From the NCBI RefSeq assembly GCF_014640635.1, contig NZ_BMHI01000001.1, forward strand, positions 806,001-870,000: a stretch of 64,000 nucleotides of DNA, in the 5' to 3' direction. Under the pieces are notes generated by a model. It made no database searches. It worked only from the letters and a program-made list of their open reading frames with translations, and was not told the origin of the DNA. Shown in pieces: positions 43,231 through 52,077 of this stretch (its first letter is position 1; every line of letters begins with the position of its first letter). The stretch comes from Flexivirga endophytica. GTDB lineage: Bacteria > Actinomycetota > Actinomycetes > Actinomycetales > Dermatophilaceae. The position numbers were made by a program, and so were the translations under genes.

Positions 43231-44733
43231 TCAGCTGCGGGACTGCGCGAGCTGCACGAGAGTGCGCACGCCGTACCCTGAGGCACCCTTGCCGACATAC
43301 CCGTAGGCGTCGTCGGTGGAGTACGCCGGACCCGCGATGTCCAGGTGCGCCCACGGCAGTTGCTTGCCGTCGGCGTCGTCGCCGACGAAGTCCTGCAGGA
43401 ACAGCGCGGCGACGATCATGCCGCCCTGCCGGGCACCGGTGTGCTTGGTGTCGGCGACGAGCGACTTCATCCCGGAGCGCAGGTGCTGCAGCAGCGGGAT
43501 CGGCCACAGGTCCTCACCGGTGGTCCCGGCTGCCGCGACGACCTCGTCGCGAGCGGCGTCGTCGTTGCCGAGCACGGCGGCGGTCCGGGTGCCCAGTGAC
43601 AGCACCGCGGCCCCGGTGAGGGTGGCGACGTCGATGAGCAGGTCCGGCTCCTGGCGGGACGCCAGTGCGAGCCCGTCGGCCATCACGAGCCGGCCCTCGG
43701 CGTCGGTGTTGATGATCTCCACCGTGCGACCGTTCGGCATCGTGACGACGTCGCCCGGACGCTGCGCGTCGGAGCCGGTGAGGTTCTCGGCCAGGCACAG
43801 GTAGGTCGTCACTGCGACCGGCAGGCCGAGATCTGCGATCGCCTTGGTGGCGGCGGCGACCGCGGCCGCGCCGGCCATGTCGCACTTCATGGTGATCATG
43901 CCTTCGGCCGGCTTGATGCACAGGCCGCCGGAGTCGAAGGTGATGCCCTTGCCGACGAACGAGATGTGCGACTTCGCACGCGCCGGCTCGTAGCTGAGGA
44001 CGACCATGCGCGGCGGTCGGGCCGAACCCCGGCCGACGCCGATCAGGCCACCGCAGGACTCCTTGGCCAGGGCCTTCTCGTCGAGCACCTTCACCTTCAC
44101 CTTGGTGCCGGCGAACCGCTCCTTGACGGCGGCCGCGAACGACTCCGGGTAGAGGTCCAGCGGGGGAGTGTTGACCAGGTCCTGCGCCCACGCGCGCTCG
44201 TCGGCCACGACCTGCGCCTGCTTGACGCCGGTCTTGACATCCTTGTCCTTGGCCAGCGACGTGAGCACGGTGATCTTCGAAACCGGTTTCCCAGCACCGC
44301 CGTTCGACTTGTACGACGTGAAGGCGTAGGACCCGTAGAGCGCGCCCTCGGCAGTCGCGGTGACCTGCGCCGCACTGGCGGACGGGAACGCGAGGGCGAT
44401 CGTGCCGGCCTTGCCGGCGAGTGCCCGTATGGCGGCACCGGCGGCACGCCGAAGCGCTTCCGTGTCGTCGTCGGACGGTGCGCCGGGCAAGCCGGAACCA
44501 CTCACCACGACGGTGCCCTGCACGCCCGGGACGCCTGCCAGCCGGACGATCTCGTCGGCCGCGCCCGTCGCTGCGAGTGCGAGCAGGTTGGCATCCAGGT
44601 GTTCCCGGGTCTCGGGTGCGATCGCGGAGGTCGCGGCCACCTGCGCATGCTCACCGTCCTGGACAGCGAGCACGACCAGTGCATCGCTCTTGTTCTTGGC
44701 GACCAATTGGTCGGCGACGTTCAGCCTCGGCAC
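43231..44733 (-). CDS. pepA: Leucyl aminopeptidase (M17)
   Basis: The protein is 500 aa. The C-terminal M17 catalytic domain contains the metal and active-site motifs FVGKGITFDSGGLCIKPA, ITMKCDMAGAAAVAAA, and NTDAEGRLVMADGLALA. It removes N-terminal residues from peptides in the cytoplasm; some members also bind DNA or process cysteinyl-glycine. An AGGAGAAG Shine-Dalgarno precedes the GTG start. It is divergent from gcvT and followed by the terminator stem at 43182. Confidence 0.95.
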   Translation of the reverse strand: MPRLNVADQLVAKNKSDALVVLAVQDGEHAQVAATSAIAPETREHLDANLLALAATGAADEIVRLAGVPGVQGTVVVSGSGLPGAPSDDDTEALRRAAGAAIRALAGKAGTIALAFPSASAAQVTATAEGALYGSYAFTSYKSNGGAGKPVSKITVLTSLAKDKDVKTGVKQAQVVADERAWAQDLVNTPPLDLYPESFAAAVKERFAGTKVKVKVLDEKALAKESCGGLIGVGRGSARPPRMVVLSYEPARAKSHISFVGKGITFDSGGLCIKPAEGMITMKCDMAGAAAVAAATKAIADLGLPVAVTTYLCLAENLTGSDAQRPGDVVTMPNGRTVEIINTDAEGRLVMADGLALASRQEPDLLIDVATLTGAAVLSLGTRTAAVLGNDDAARDEVVAAAGTTGEDLWPIPLLQHLRSGMKSLVADTKHTGARQGGMIVAALFLQDFVGDDADGKQLPWAHLDIAGPAYSTDDAYGYVGKGASGYGVRTLVQLAQSRS

Positions 44734-44847
44734 GACTACTTCTTCTCCTAATGCAGTGAACCCGACGGCGCGGTATGCGTGCCCGCGCTACTCGAGGGTT
44801 GGACTCCGGCGACGATACGCCCTTCGCGGGGCGCTACGGTGCCGCCT

Positions 44848-45951
44848 ATGACCGAGGAGCAGAAGACGTCCCCCTTGCACGAACGCCACCTCGCACTCGG
44901 TGCGAAGATGGCGGACTTCGGCGGCTGGCAGATGCCGATCGAATACCCCGGCGGCGGAGTGCTGCGTGAGCACACCGCGGTGCGCGAGCGGGTCGGGATC
45001 TTCGACGTCTCGCACTTGGGCAAGGCCACCGTGCGGGGCGTCGGCGCGGCGGACTTCGTCAACGCCTGCTTCACCAACGATCTGCGCAAGATCGCGCCGC
45101 CGAAGGCGCAATACACGATGTGCCTGGACGACGAGTCCGCCGGCGTCGTCGACGACCTGATCCAGTACCTCAAGTCGGACGACGAGGTGCTGCTCGTGCC
45201 CAACGCCGCAAACACCGCCGAAGTGGTTCGCCGGATGCAGGAGAAGGCGCCCGAGGGACTCGAGATCACCGATCAACACAGCGAATTCGGCATCATCGCG
45301 GTGCAGGGACCGAAGGCGCCCGAGGTCATCGAAGCGCTGGGGCTGCCGACCGACATGGACTACATGTCCTTCGGGATAGCACAGTGGGAGGGTCGCGAGG
45401 TCATCGTGCTGCGCTCCGGTTACACCGGCGAGAAGGGCTTCGAGTTGGTGCCGCGCTGGGACGACACCCCGGCGCTGTGGGATGCGCTGATCGAGGCGAT
45501 GCAGCCGTATGACGGACTGCCGTGCGGGTTGGGTGCACGCGACACCCTGCGCACCGAGATGGGCTACCCGTTGCACGGCAACGAGTTATCGATGGAGATC
45601 ACGCCCAACATGGCGCGCGCCGGATGGGCGGTCGGCCGCACCAAGGACGCGTTCTGGGGCAAGGAGGCGCTCGCTGCCCAGAAGGAGGCCGGCGGCTACC
45701 GGCTCACCTGGGGGCTGAAGGCGACCGGTCGTGGCATCCCGCGCTCGCACTGCGAGGTCAAGAACGCCGACGGTGCCGTGATTGGTGAGGTCACCTCCGG
45801 CACCATGTCGCCGACGCTGAAGGTCGGCATCGCGATCGCGCTGATGGACCGTGGCACCAAGGAGGGCGACGAGGTCGTGATCGACGTGCGTGGTCGCGAG
45901 TTGCCGGCCGTCGTGGTGAAGCCGCCGTTCGTCCAGACCCAAGTCGACTGA
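44848..45951 (+). CDS. gcvT: Aminomethyltransferase (glycine cleavage T protein)
   Basis: The protein is 367 aa. HERHLALGAKMADFGGWQMP, the folate-site VGIFDVSHLG, GYTGEKGFELV and LGARDTLRTEMGYPLHGNEL are the GcvT pattern. It transfers the methylene group from the aminomethyl-lipoyl H protein to tetrahydrofolate. gcvH and gcvP are not in the window. The ATG at 44848 fits a leaderless mRNA (TACGGT 44835-44840 plus seven bases); I see no glycine riboswitch upstream. Confidence 0.95.
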   Translation: MTEEQKTSPLHERHLALGAKMADFGGWQMPIEYPGGGVLREHTAVRERVGIFDVSHLGKATVRGVGAADFVNACFTNDLRKIAPPKAQYTMCLDDESAGVVDDLIQYLKSDDEVLLVPNAANTAEVVRRMQEKAPEGLEITDQHSEFGIIAVQGPKAPEVIEALGLPTDMDYMSFGIAQWEGREVIVLRSGYTGEKGFELVPRWDDTPALWDALIEAMQPYDGLPCGLGARDTLRTEMGYPLHGNELSMEITPNMARAGWAVGRTKDAFWGKEALAAQKEAGGYRLTWGLKATGRGIPRSHCEVKNADGAVIGEVTSGTMSPTLKVGIAIALMDRGTKEGDEVVIDVRGRELPAVVVKPPFVQTQVD

Positions 45952-45955
45952 CCCG

Positions 45956-46624
45956 TCAGCCCTGTTGGGCGTCGTGCACCAGAATCGCGACCTGCACCCG
46001 GTTGTCGGCGTCCAGCTTGGTCAGCACCCGTGATACGTGTGCCTTCACCGTCGGCACGCTCATGTAGAGCCGACGTGCGATGTCCGCGTTGGACAGGCCC
46101 GACCCGATGAGCTCGGCCACTTCCAACTCACGTGCGGTCAGTGCCGAGAGACGGTCGCGCGCCGCGGCATACCCGCTGGTGTTGCCACCGGTGACCTTCT
46201 CGACCAGTTGACGGGTGACGCTGGGGGAGAGGATCGGTTCGCCCGCGACCACCGATCGCACCGCTGCCACGAGTCGCTCGGGCGGGGTGTCCTTGAGCAG
46301 GAAGCCGCTGGCTCCGGCACGCAACGCCTGCACGATCAGGTCGTCGGAATCGAAGGTTGTCAGCACGATGACGTGTGGCGAATCAGGTTTGCCGACAAGC
46401 ATCTTCGTCGCCTCGATGCCGTCGGTGCCAGGCATCCGGATGTCCATGAGTATGACGTCCGGGCGGTGCTCACGCGCCGCGGCGACACCCGCGGCGCCGT
46501 CGCTCGGGTCACCGGGCAGGACGTCGATGTCGGGTGCGCCGCCCAGGATCAGTCGCAGCCCGGCGCGTACCAGCGCGTCGTCGTCGACCAGCAGGACCCG
46601 GATCATGGTGTCAGGAGTCGTCAC
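45956..46624 (-). CDS. NarL/LuxR-family response regulator
   Basis: The protein is 222 aa. The receiver domain has IRVLLVDDDALVR, the phosphoacceptor in PDVILMDIRMPGTDG and Lys in FLLKDTPPE. The C-terminal helix-turn-helix is LTARELEVAELIGSGLSNADIARRLYMSVPTVKAHVSRVL. It overlaps the upstream kinase gene by 14 bases; GTG 46624 has TACCGT (complement of 46631-46636) six bases before it, so an internal leaderless promoter within the kinase gene is possible. It likely controls the divergent ABC transporter. Confidence 0.92.
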   Translation of the reverse strand: MTTPDTMIRVLLVDDDALVRAGLRLILGGAPDIDVLPGDPSDGAAGVAAAREHRPDVILMDIRMPGTDGIEATKMLVGKPDSPHVIVLTTFDSDDLIVQALRAGASGFLLKDTPPERLVAAVRSVVAGEPILSPSVTRQLVEKVTGGNTSGYAAARDRLSALTARELEVAELIGSGLSNADIARRLYMSVPTVKAHVSRVLTKLDADNRVQVAILVHDAQQG

Positions 46625-47813
46625 GGGGCCACGGTAGTCGTGCGCGGACGACGAAATTGTCCGCGCGGTCGCGTCCGGAGGTGAGCTCGCCGCCGACCAG
46701 TTCGGCGCGCTCGGTGGCGCCGACCAGTCCGAGTCCGGAGTCGGGTAGCTCGCTGGTCACCGCTGTGGCGGAGACCGTCGACATGGCGTTGCGCATGGTC
46801 AGCCGGAGGTCGTCGCCCTCGTGCACGATGACTATCGACATCGGCTGTCCCGGTGCGTGCTTACGTCGGTTGGTGAGGCCTTCCTGCACGATGCGGTAGG
46901 CGTTGCGGGACGTGAGCTCGGTCAGGCCGGTCAGGTCGTCGGGCAGGCTGAATTCGACCGGACCGTCGGTGGATTCGAGCCCGGCGACGAGCTCGGGAAG
47001 GTCGCCCAGCGTGGGCTGCGGTGCGTCCGGGCCCTGGGGCAGCGCCGTCGGGTCGCGGAGCACTCCGAGGACCTCGCGCAGCTCGGTGAGCGCCGCGTGC
47101 GCGTTGTCGCTGATGATCGCGGTCGACGCGCGCAACTCCTCCTGCGAGAGGTTCGTGCGATAACTGAGCGCGCCGGAATGCATTGCCACCACTGAGATCC
47201 GGTGTGCCAGCACGTCGTGCATCTCCCGTGCGATGCGAGCACGTTCGGCGACACGTGCCTGCTCCACCCGCAGGTGTTGCCGGTCCTCGGCGACGGCGAG
47301 CTGCGTCCGCAGGTTGGCGACCAGCTGGCGACGTGCACCGATCGCCCAGCCGATGGCGACGCACAGTGCGACGGCGAGTGCTCCGATGACTGCGGTGGTG
47401 ATCCACTCGCCGAGACCGTCGTCCTGTCCGTTCGGGAAGAAGAACTCGAAGAGGAAGCCGGCAACCAGCGCTTCGGCGCAGCACAGCAGGGTCTGCCGCC
47501 ACCGACGGTGCGTCGCCAACGAGGTGAGCGCGAGACACGAGGCAGCCGCCGAGACGACGGAGACGGCAGAGAAAGCAGTCAGGACCACGCACACGCCGAG
47601 CGGCCAACGACGGCGCCACTGCAGCAGCACCAGCGCGACCACACCGACGGTCACGTCGACGGCGATCCAGGTTCCCGGCTGGCGGTAGCCCTGGACACCA
47701 TCCGCGATCTGCGCGGCCAGCAGCAGACCGCCGAGACAGACCGCGACGAACTCGCGCCATACCTCACCCCAGACATGACGGCGGCGGCTGATGCCGGGCA
47801 GGGCGAGGGACAC
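46611..47813 (-). CDS. Sensor histidine kinase (HisKA_3 family)
   Basis: The protein is 400 aa. The N-terminal ~165 residues contain about five membrane segments and few extracellular residues. The phosphoacceptor is in ARIAREMHDVLAHRISV, then NAYRIVQEGLTNRRKHAPG (N-box) and GLGLVGATERAELVGGELT (G-box). The lack of a sizeable external domain is typical of intramembrane-sensing kinases that detect cell-envelope stress. GTG 47813 fits a leaderless mRNA (TACGCT, complement of 47821-47826, then seven bases). It is divergent from an ABC transporter operon. Confidence 0.92.
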   Translation of the reverse strand: MSLALPGISRRRHVWGEVWREFVAVCLGGLLLAAQIADGVQGYRQPGTWIAVDVTVGVVALVLLQWRRRWPLGVCVVLTAFSAVSVVSAAASCLALTSLATHRRWRQTLLCCAEALVAGFLFEFFFPNGQDDGLGEWITTAVIGALAVALCVAIGWAIGARRQLVANLRTQLAVAEDRQHLRVEQARVAERARIAREMHDVLAHRISVVAMHSGALSYRTNLSQEELRASTAIISDNAHAALTELREVLGVLRDPTALPQGPDAPQPTLGDLPELVAGLESTDGPVEFSLPDDLTGLTELTSRNAYRIVQEGLTNRRKHAPGQPMSIVIVHEGDDLRLTMRNAMSTVSATAVTSELPDSGLGLVGATERAELVGGELTSGRDRADNFVVRARLPWPRDDS

Positions 47814-47946
47814 GATCGTCAGCGTAAGGGCCCGAGCGGCTACTTCAGGAGAGCCGGGAGTAGAGCGATCGCCATACCAAAGTAGGAGACAGGTTCATTC
47901 GCGCGGCCGATGTGCGATGACCGGTCGACACGGCACCGTGGGGGTC

Positions 47947-48846
47947 ATGATCGAAGTAGAGAACCTCACCCGCCGTTACGGAGCGTATGCCGCCGTCGAC
48001 GACGTGTCCTTCTCGGTGCGACCCGGGACGGTCACGGGATTCCTCGGACCGAACGGCGCAGGCAAGTCGACGTGTATGCGGATGATCTGCGGGTTGACGC
48101 CACCGACCAGCGGTGTTGCCACCGTGCTCGGTAAGCCGTATGCCGCGCTGGGCAACCCGGGTCGGCAGGTGGGCGTGCTGCTCGACGCTTCCGCCCAGCA
48201 CAACGGGCGGACCGGCCGGGAGATCCTCACTCTCGGCGCGATCATGATGGGGCTGGACCGGCGTCGGGTCGACGAGATGCTCGAGCTGGTCGGCCTGACA
48301 CGGACGGAGTCACGGCGCCGGTTGCGCAACTACTCGCTCGGGATGCGGCAGCGGCTCGGCATCGCCCATGCCCTGCTGGGGGACCCGCGCGTGCTGATCC
48401 TCGACGAGCCGGCCAACGGGCTCGACCCGGCCGGCATCCGCTGGATGCGCAGCCTGCTGCGCGGCTTCGCCGACGAGGGCGGCACGGTCCTGCTCTCGTC
48501 CCACCTGCTGCACGAGATCGAGGTCGTCGCCGACGATCTCGTCGTCATCGGCCGCGGCAAGATCGTCGCCAGCGGTTCGAAGGCCGAGCTGATGTCCGCG
48601 GCCGGCACGACGGTCCGCAGTGACGACGACGCTCGCCTGGCAACCGCCTTGGAGGTCGGCGGTTTCCAGGCGACGCCGGTCAACGGTGGCGGCATACACA
48701 CCGACGCCGCGCCGCGCGCGGTCGGGCAGCTCGCGCTGCAGCAGCAGGTCGTCCTGACCGAGCTGCGTGAAGCAGGGTCGGCCGGCCTGGAGGAGATGTT
48801 CCTGCAACTGACGGCCTCGGACGCCCGGGAAGGAGTTGCCGCATGA
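47947..48846 (+). CDS. ABC transporter ATP-binding protein
   Basis: The protein is 299 aa. Walker A is GFLGPNGAGKSTCMRM, the signature NYSLGMRQRLGIAHALLG and Walker B VLILDEPANGLDPAG, with HLLHEIEVVADDLVV. It belongs to the ABC-2 (drug/lantibiotic) subfamily. Its stop overlaps the permease start (ATGA). ATG 47947 was chosen because it begins the domain and has GTGGGGG upstream; 47917 is possible. The neighbouring two-component system probably controls it. Confidence 0.9.
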   Translation: MIEVENLTRRYGAYAAVDDVSFSVRPGTVTGFLGPNGAGKSTCMRMICGLTPPTSGVATVLGKPYAALGNPGRQVGVLLDASAQHNGRTGREILTLGAIMMGLDRRRVDEMLELVGLTRTESRRRLRNYSLGMRQRLGIAHALLGDPRVLILDEPANGLDPAGIRWMRSLLRGFADEGGTVLLSSHLLHEIEVVADDLVVIGRGKIVASGSKAELMSAAGTTVRSDDDARLATALEVGGFQATPVNGGGIHTDAAPRAVGQLALQQQVVLTELREAGSAGLEEMFLQLTASDAREGVAA

Positions 48847-49652
48847 GCACCGCTGCACCCACCAAGGAGAAGGACATTCCGATGCCGTCCCGCTTGACGG
48901 ATGCCGGCGCCGGCATACCAGTCTCGCGACTGGTGTCGCTCGAGTTGCGCAAGCTGACCGACACCCGGGCGGGCCGCGTGCTCGTGCTCGTAGTGGCGGC
49001 CCTGGTCATCGCGATCGGGCTCATCGGAGTCTTCAGCGGGAAGCCGAGCGAGGACAAGGACCTGACCGACTTCTTGAGTCTCGCGTCATTGCCACTGCAG
49101 ATGGTCCTGCCGTTGCTCGGGGTGCTGGCCGTGACCTCGGAGTGGTCGCAGCGGACGGGTCTGGTGACGTTCACCCTGGAGCCCCGCCGCTCGCGGGTCG
49201 CCTACGCCAAGTGGAGTGCTGCGCTCGTGTTGGGCATCGCCGGCGTGGCGCTCGCGCTGATCAGCTCGGTGGCATTCACCGCACTCGCCGGGGCGTTGCG
49301 TGGTGGGGAACAGTCCTGGAGCCTCGGCTGGCAGGTGCTGCTCGGTGTCGTCGTCGGTCAGCTGCTCTACATGTCGATCGGTGTCGCCTTCGGCATGCTG
49401 ATCCAGAACACACCGGGCGCGATCGTGGCATTCCTGATCCTGCCGACGCTCTGGTCGATCCTGGGCAGCTTCTCGTGGTCGGAGTCCGTTGCGAAGTGGG
49501 CGGACACCAACCGCACGCTCTCGCCGTTGTATGACGGCTCGATGCAGGGCGACGACTGGCCGAAACTGTTCGTCTCACTGCTGATCTGGCTGGCGCTGCC
49601 GATGAGCGTCGGCATCTGGCGGATGACCCACAGCGAGGTGAAGTCCGCATAG
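48843..49652 (+). CDS. ABC-2 type transporter permease
   Basis: The protein is 269 aa, with a hydrophilic ~30-residue N-terminus and six hydrophobic segments (VLVLVVAALVIAIGLIGVF, LPLQMVLPLLGVLAV, ALVLGIAGVALALISSVAFT, VLLGVVVGQLLYMSIGVAFGML, GAIVAFLILPTLWSILGSF and LFVSLLIWLALPMSVGI). VTSEWSQRTGLVTFTLEP is typical of the family. It pairs with the preceding ATPase to export a substrate that is unknown; the divergent two-component system hints at an antibiotic or envelope-stress response. Confidence 0.88.
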   Translation: MSTAAPTKEKDIPMPSRLTDAGAGIPVSRLVSLELRKLTDTRAGRVLVLVVAALVIAIGLIGVFSGKPSEDKDLTDFLSLASLPLQMVLPLLGVLAVTSEWSQRTGLVTFTLEPRRSRVAYAKWSAALVLGIAGVALALISSVAFTALAGALRGGEQSWSLGWQVLLGVVVGQLLYMSIGVAFGMLIQNTPGAIVAFLILPTLWSILGSFSWSESVAKWADTNRTLSPLYDGSMQGDDWPKLFVSLLIWLALPMSVGIWRMTHSEVKSA

Positions 49653-49690
49653 GGAGCCACCGGGTGAGGTGGGGGCACCCGGGGTGCGAG

Positions 49691-49725
49691 CCCGCTGGTC
49701 TCTTCGGGGGAGGCCAGCGGGTTTT
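49691..49725 (+). terminator. Rho-independent-like terminator after the ABC operon
   Basis: CCCGCTGG (49691-49698) pairs with CCAGCGGG (49714-49721), extended by weaker pairs, followed by a short T-run (TTTT) and CG. It ends the ABC transporter unit before the small gene at 49778. Confidence 0.75.
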
Positions 49726-49777
49726 CGCTGCCCGCATCCTGCGGACACTGTCCGCGGTGCCGATTAGGGTCGCGAGT

Positions 49778-49993
49778 ATGACTGATGGCTGGCGCTGGAC
49801 CTACGAGGACGCACACGGGACCCCGGTGAGCGGGGTCGAGTTGGTGACGACGGCTTTCCCGACGCAGAGCGACGCCGAGAGTTGGCTGGGGGAGCAGTGG
49901 CGGTCATTGTTCGCCGGCGGCGTCGCCGCAGTGACGTTGCACCGTCACGACACTCGGGTCTACGGCCCGATGCTGCTCTCGGACGGCGGGTGA
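49778..49993 (+). CDS. Small conserved hypothetical protein (71 aa)
   Basis: I do not recognise a function. The sequence MTDGWRWTYEDAHGTPVSG, then FPTQSDAESWLGEQWRSLFAGGVAAVTLHRHDTRVYGPMLL resembles short proteins common in Micrococcales and Streptomyces. No signal peptide or membrane segment is present. The start fits a leaderless mRNA (TAGGGT 49765-49770 then seven bases). It stands alone between the ABC operon and the divergent/convergent DUF3043 gene. Confidence 0.75.
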   Translation: MTDGWRWTYEDAHGTPVSGVELVTTAFPTQSDAESWLGEQWRSLFAGGVAAVTLHRHDTRVYGPMLLSDGG

Positions 49994-50033
49994 CCGGTGC
50001 CGTGGGCACCAGCCCCCTTTCCAATTGACTGCG

Positions 50034-50639
50034 TTAGATCGAGTCGCCGCGCTTGACGCGCGGGCCCGGCCGGCGGCCGGCGCGCAGCTGGAACGCCCGC
50101 ATCACCGCGTATGACGCAGTGCCGCGCGGCGGCTCGGTGTGGAAGCGTTCGCGGATCTGCGCCTTGATGCGACGCACCATGAGAGTGGCGTCGATGATGC
50201 CCAGCACCACGACGAACCACACGAGGAAGAACGCGATCATCTGCAGCATGCGGTTGGGCAGGATCGTCAGCACCAGCACGACCAGCATCAGCGGCAGCAG
50301 GATCTCACCGAAGTTGCGCCGCGAGTCGACGTAGTCGCGGATGAAACCCTTGACCGGGCCCTTGTCCCGCGGTGGCAGCGCCTTCTCGTCGCCGCGCGCG
50401 AATGCCTCACGCTGCTCGACACGCTGCTTGCGTGCCTCGTCGCGCGACTCGCGCTTGGCGGCCTTGCGATCGACCGGGACCAGTGGCTTGCGGCGGGCGG
50501 CTTCCCGCTCCTTGCGCGTCGGGGTCGGCCGTCCCTTCTTGGGCGTCAGTCCCGGCGTCGTGGTGGTCCCCTTGTCGAGGTCCACGGAGGGCTCCGAGGT
50601 CACATCGGAGTCTGCTGAGGTCTTGTTGCGGCCGAACAC
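50034..50639 (-). CDS. DUF3043 domain membrane protein
   Basis: The protein is about 201 aa. A basic, low-complexity N-terminus (KKGRPTPTRKEREAARRKPLVP, ESRDEARKQRVEQREAFARGDEKALPPRDKGP) precedes RDYVDSRRNFGEILLPLMLV and two membrane helices (LPLMLVVLVLTILPNRML, MIAFFLVWFVVVLGIID), ending in RGTASYAVMRAFQLRAGRRPGPRVKRG. This is the DUF3043 family, restricted to actinobacteria and of unknown function. GTG 50639 begins VFGRNK as in homologues. The neighbouring M20 gene is divergent. Confidence 0.85.
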   Translation of the reverse strand: MFGRNKTSADSDVTSEPSVDLDKGTTTTPGLTPKKGRPTPTRKEREAARRKPLVPVDRKAAKRESRDEARKQRVEQREAFARGDEKALPPRDKGPVKGFIRDYVDSRRNFGEILLPLMLVVLVLTILPNRMLQMIAFFLVWFVVVLGIIDATLMVRRIKAQIRERFHTEPPRGTASYAVMRAFQLRAGRRPGPRVKRGDSI

Positions 50640-50715
50640 GTCGCACAGTCTACGGGTCAGGACGACGACGTGATGACCGCCACAAGGTGAGAAGTCCGAC
50701 CGATACCGTGGCGTG

Positions 50716-52077
50716 GTGACCGAGAACTCCACTCCGCAGAATCAGTCCGACCTCCGCGCGACCGTGCGTGCGCTGATGCCCGCCGTGCGGGCCGATCTCG
50801 AAGCGCTGACGCGCATCCCCAGCGTGTCGCTCGACTCGTTCGACCAGACGCACGTCGACACCAGTGCGGACGCCGTCGCGCAGTTGCTGCGTGACGAAGG
50901 CCTGGACGTCGAGATCGTCCGTGAAGGCGGTCGTCCCGCTGTCATCGGCAAGCTCGCCGCGCCCGAGGGCGCACCGACGATCACCCTCTACGCGCATCAC
51001 GACGTGCAGCCGCCCGGCGACGACAAGGACTGGGACACCCCGCCGTTCGAGCCCACCGAACGCGACGGCCGGCTCTACGGCCGCGGCGCCGCCGACGACA
51101 AGGCCGGTGTGATGGCGCACGTCGCTGCGTTGCGCGCGCACGGCGGGCGGCCGCCGTGCGGCGTCAATGTATTCGTCGAGGGTGAGGAGGAGGTCGGATC
51201 CGACTCGCTGGCGACGATCCTGGAGCGGCACGGCGACAAGCTGGCCGCCGACGCCATCGTGCTGGCCGACTCGTCCAACTGGAAGATCGGTGTCCCGGCG
51301 CTGACCACGTCGTTGCGCGGCATGATCCGCGTTGTCGTCTCGGTGCGCACGCTCGACCACAGCGTGCACTCGGGCATGTTCGGTGGGCCGGTGCCCGATG
51401 CACTCACCGCACTGGTTCGATTGCTCGCCTCGCTGCACGACGAGAAGGGCGATGTCGCGGTCGAAGGTCTGGTGGGTGGTGACGCCGCTGATCTCGACTT
51501 CGACGAAGCGCGGCTGCGTGAGGAGAGCGGGTTGCTCGACGGTGTGCAGGTGATGGGCACCGGCCCGTTCCTGTCCCAGCTGTGGAACCGGCCGGCGATC
51601 ACCACCATCGGCATCGACGCTCCCGCGGTGGACGTCGCGTCCAACACGCTGGTGCCCAGCGCTCGCGCGAAGGTGTCGATGCGCATCGCCCCGTCGGAGG
51701 ACCCACGAGCGGCATACGACCTGTTGCGCAAGCACCTGACCGACCACACACCCTGGGGCGCCGAGGTCGAAATCACGCTCGACGACGAGGGCGCCGGTTT
51801 CGATGCCGACGCGGACGGGCCGATCTACACCGCCGCGCGGTCCTCGTTCCAGGACGCCTGGGACGGCACCGAGCCGGTGGACATGGGTGTCGGCGGGTCG
51901 ATCCCGTTCGTGGCGGCGTTCGCCGAGAAGTTCCCCGACGCGGCGATCCTGGTCACCGGTGTGGAGGACCCGGACACTCGTGCGCACGGCGCCAACGAGA
52001 GCCTCCACCTGGGCGAGTTCGAGCGGGTCTGCCTGGCCGAGGCGCTGCTGCTGGCGAGGCTCGCCGAGGCAAAATGA
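50716..52077 (+). CDS. M20 family metallopeptidase (dipeptidase)
   Basis: The protein is 453 aa. LYAHHDVQPPGDDKDW holds the first metal ligands, GRGAADDKAGVMAH the bridging Asp, and EGEEEVGSDS the catalytic and metal Glu. The dimerisation domain and a final GVGGSIPFVAAFAEKFPDAAILVTGVEDPDTRAHGANE are conserved. The family cleaves dipeptides and similar amides; the substrate is not defined. TACCGT (50704-50709), six bases, then GTG 50716 marks a leaderless start; GTG 50713 is one codon earlier. Its stop overlaps the nucleotidyltransferase start. Confidence 0.9.
   Translation: MTENSTPQNQSDLRATVRALMPAVRADLEALTRIPSVSLDSFDQTHVDTSADAVAQLLRDEGLDVEIVREGGRPAVIGKLAAPEGAPTITLYAHHDVQPPGDDKDWDTPPFEPTERDGRLYGRGAADDKAGVMAHVAALRAHGGRPPCGVNVFVEGEEEVGSDSLATILERHGDKLAADAIVLADSSNWKIGVPALTTSLRGMIRVVVSVRTLDHSVHSGMFGGPVPDALTALVRLLASLHDEKGDVAVEGLVGGDAADLDFDEARLREESGLLDGVQVMGTGPFLSQLWNRPAITTIGIDAPAVDVASNTLVPSARAKVSMRIAPSEDPRAAYDLLRKHLTDHTPWGAEVEITLDDEGAGFDADADGPIYTAARSSFQDAWDGTEPVDMGVGGSIPFVAAFAEKFPDAAILVTGVEDPDTRAHGANESLHLGEFERVCLAEALLLARLAEAK

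Noticed and set aside
44734-44847. Glycine riboswitch upstream of gcvT
   Set aside because: The 114-base gap shows no conserved riboswitch core, and the TACGGT element predicts a leaderless mRNA.
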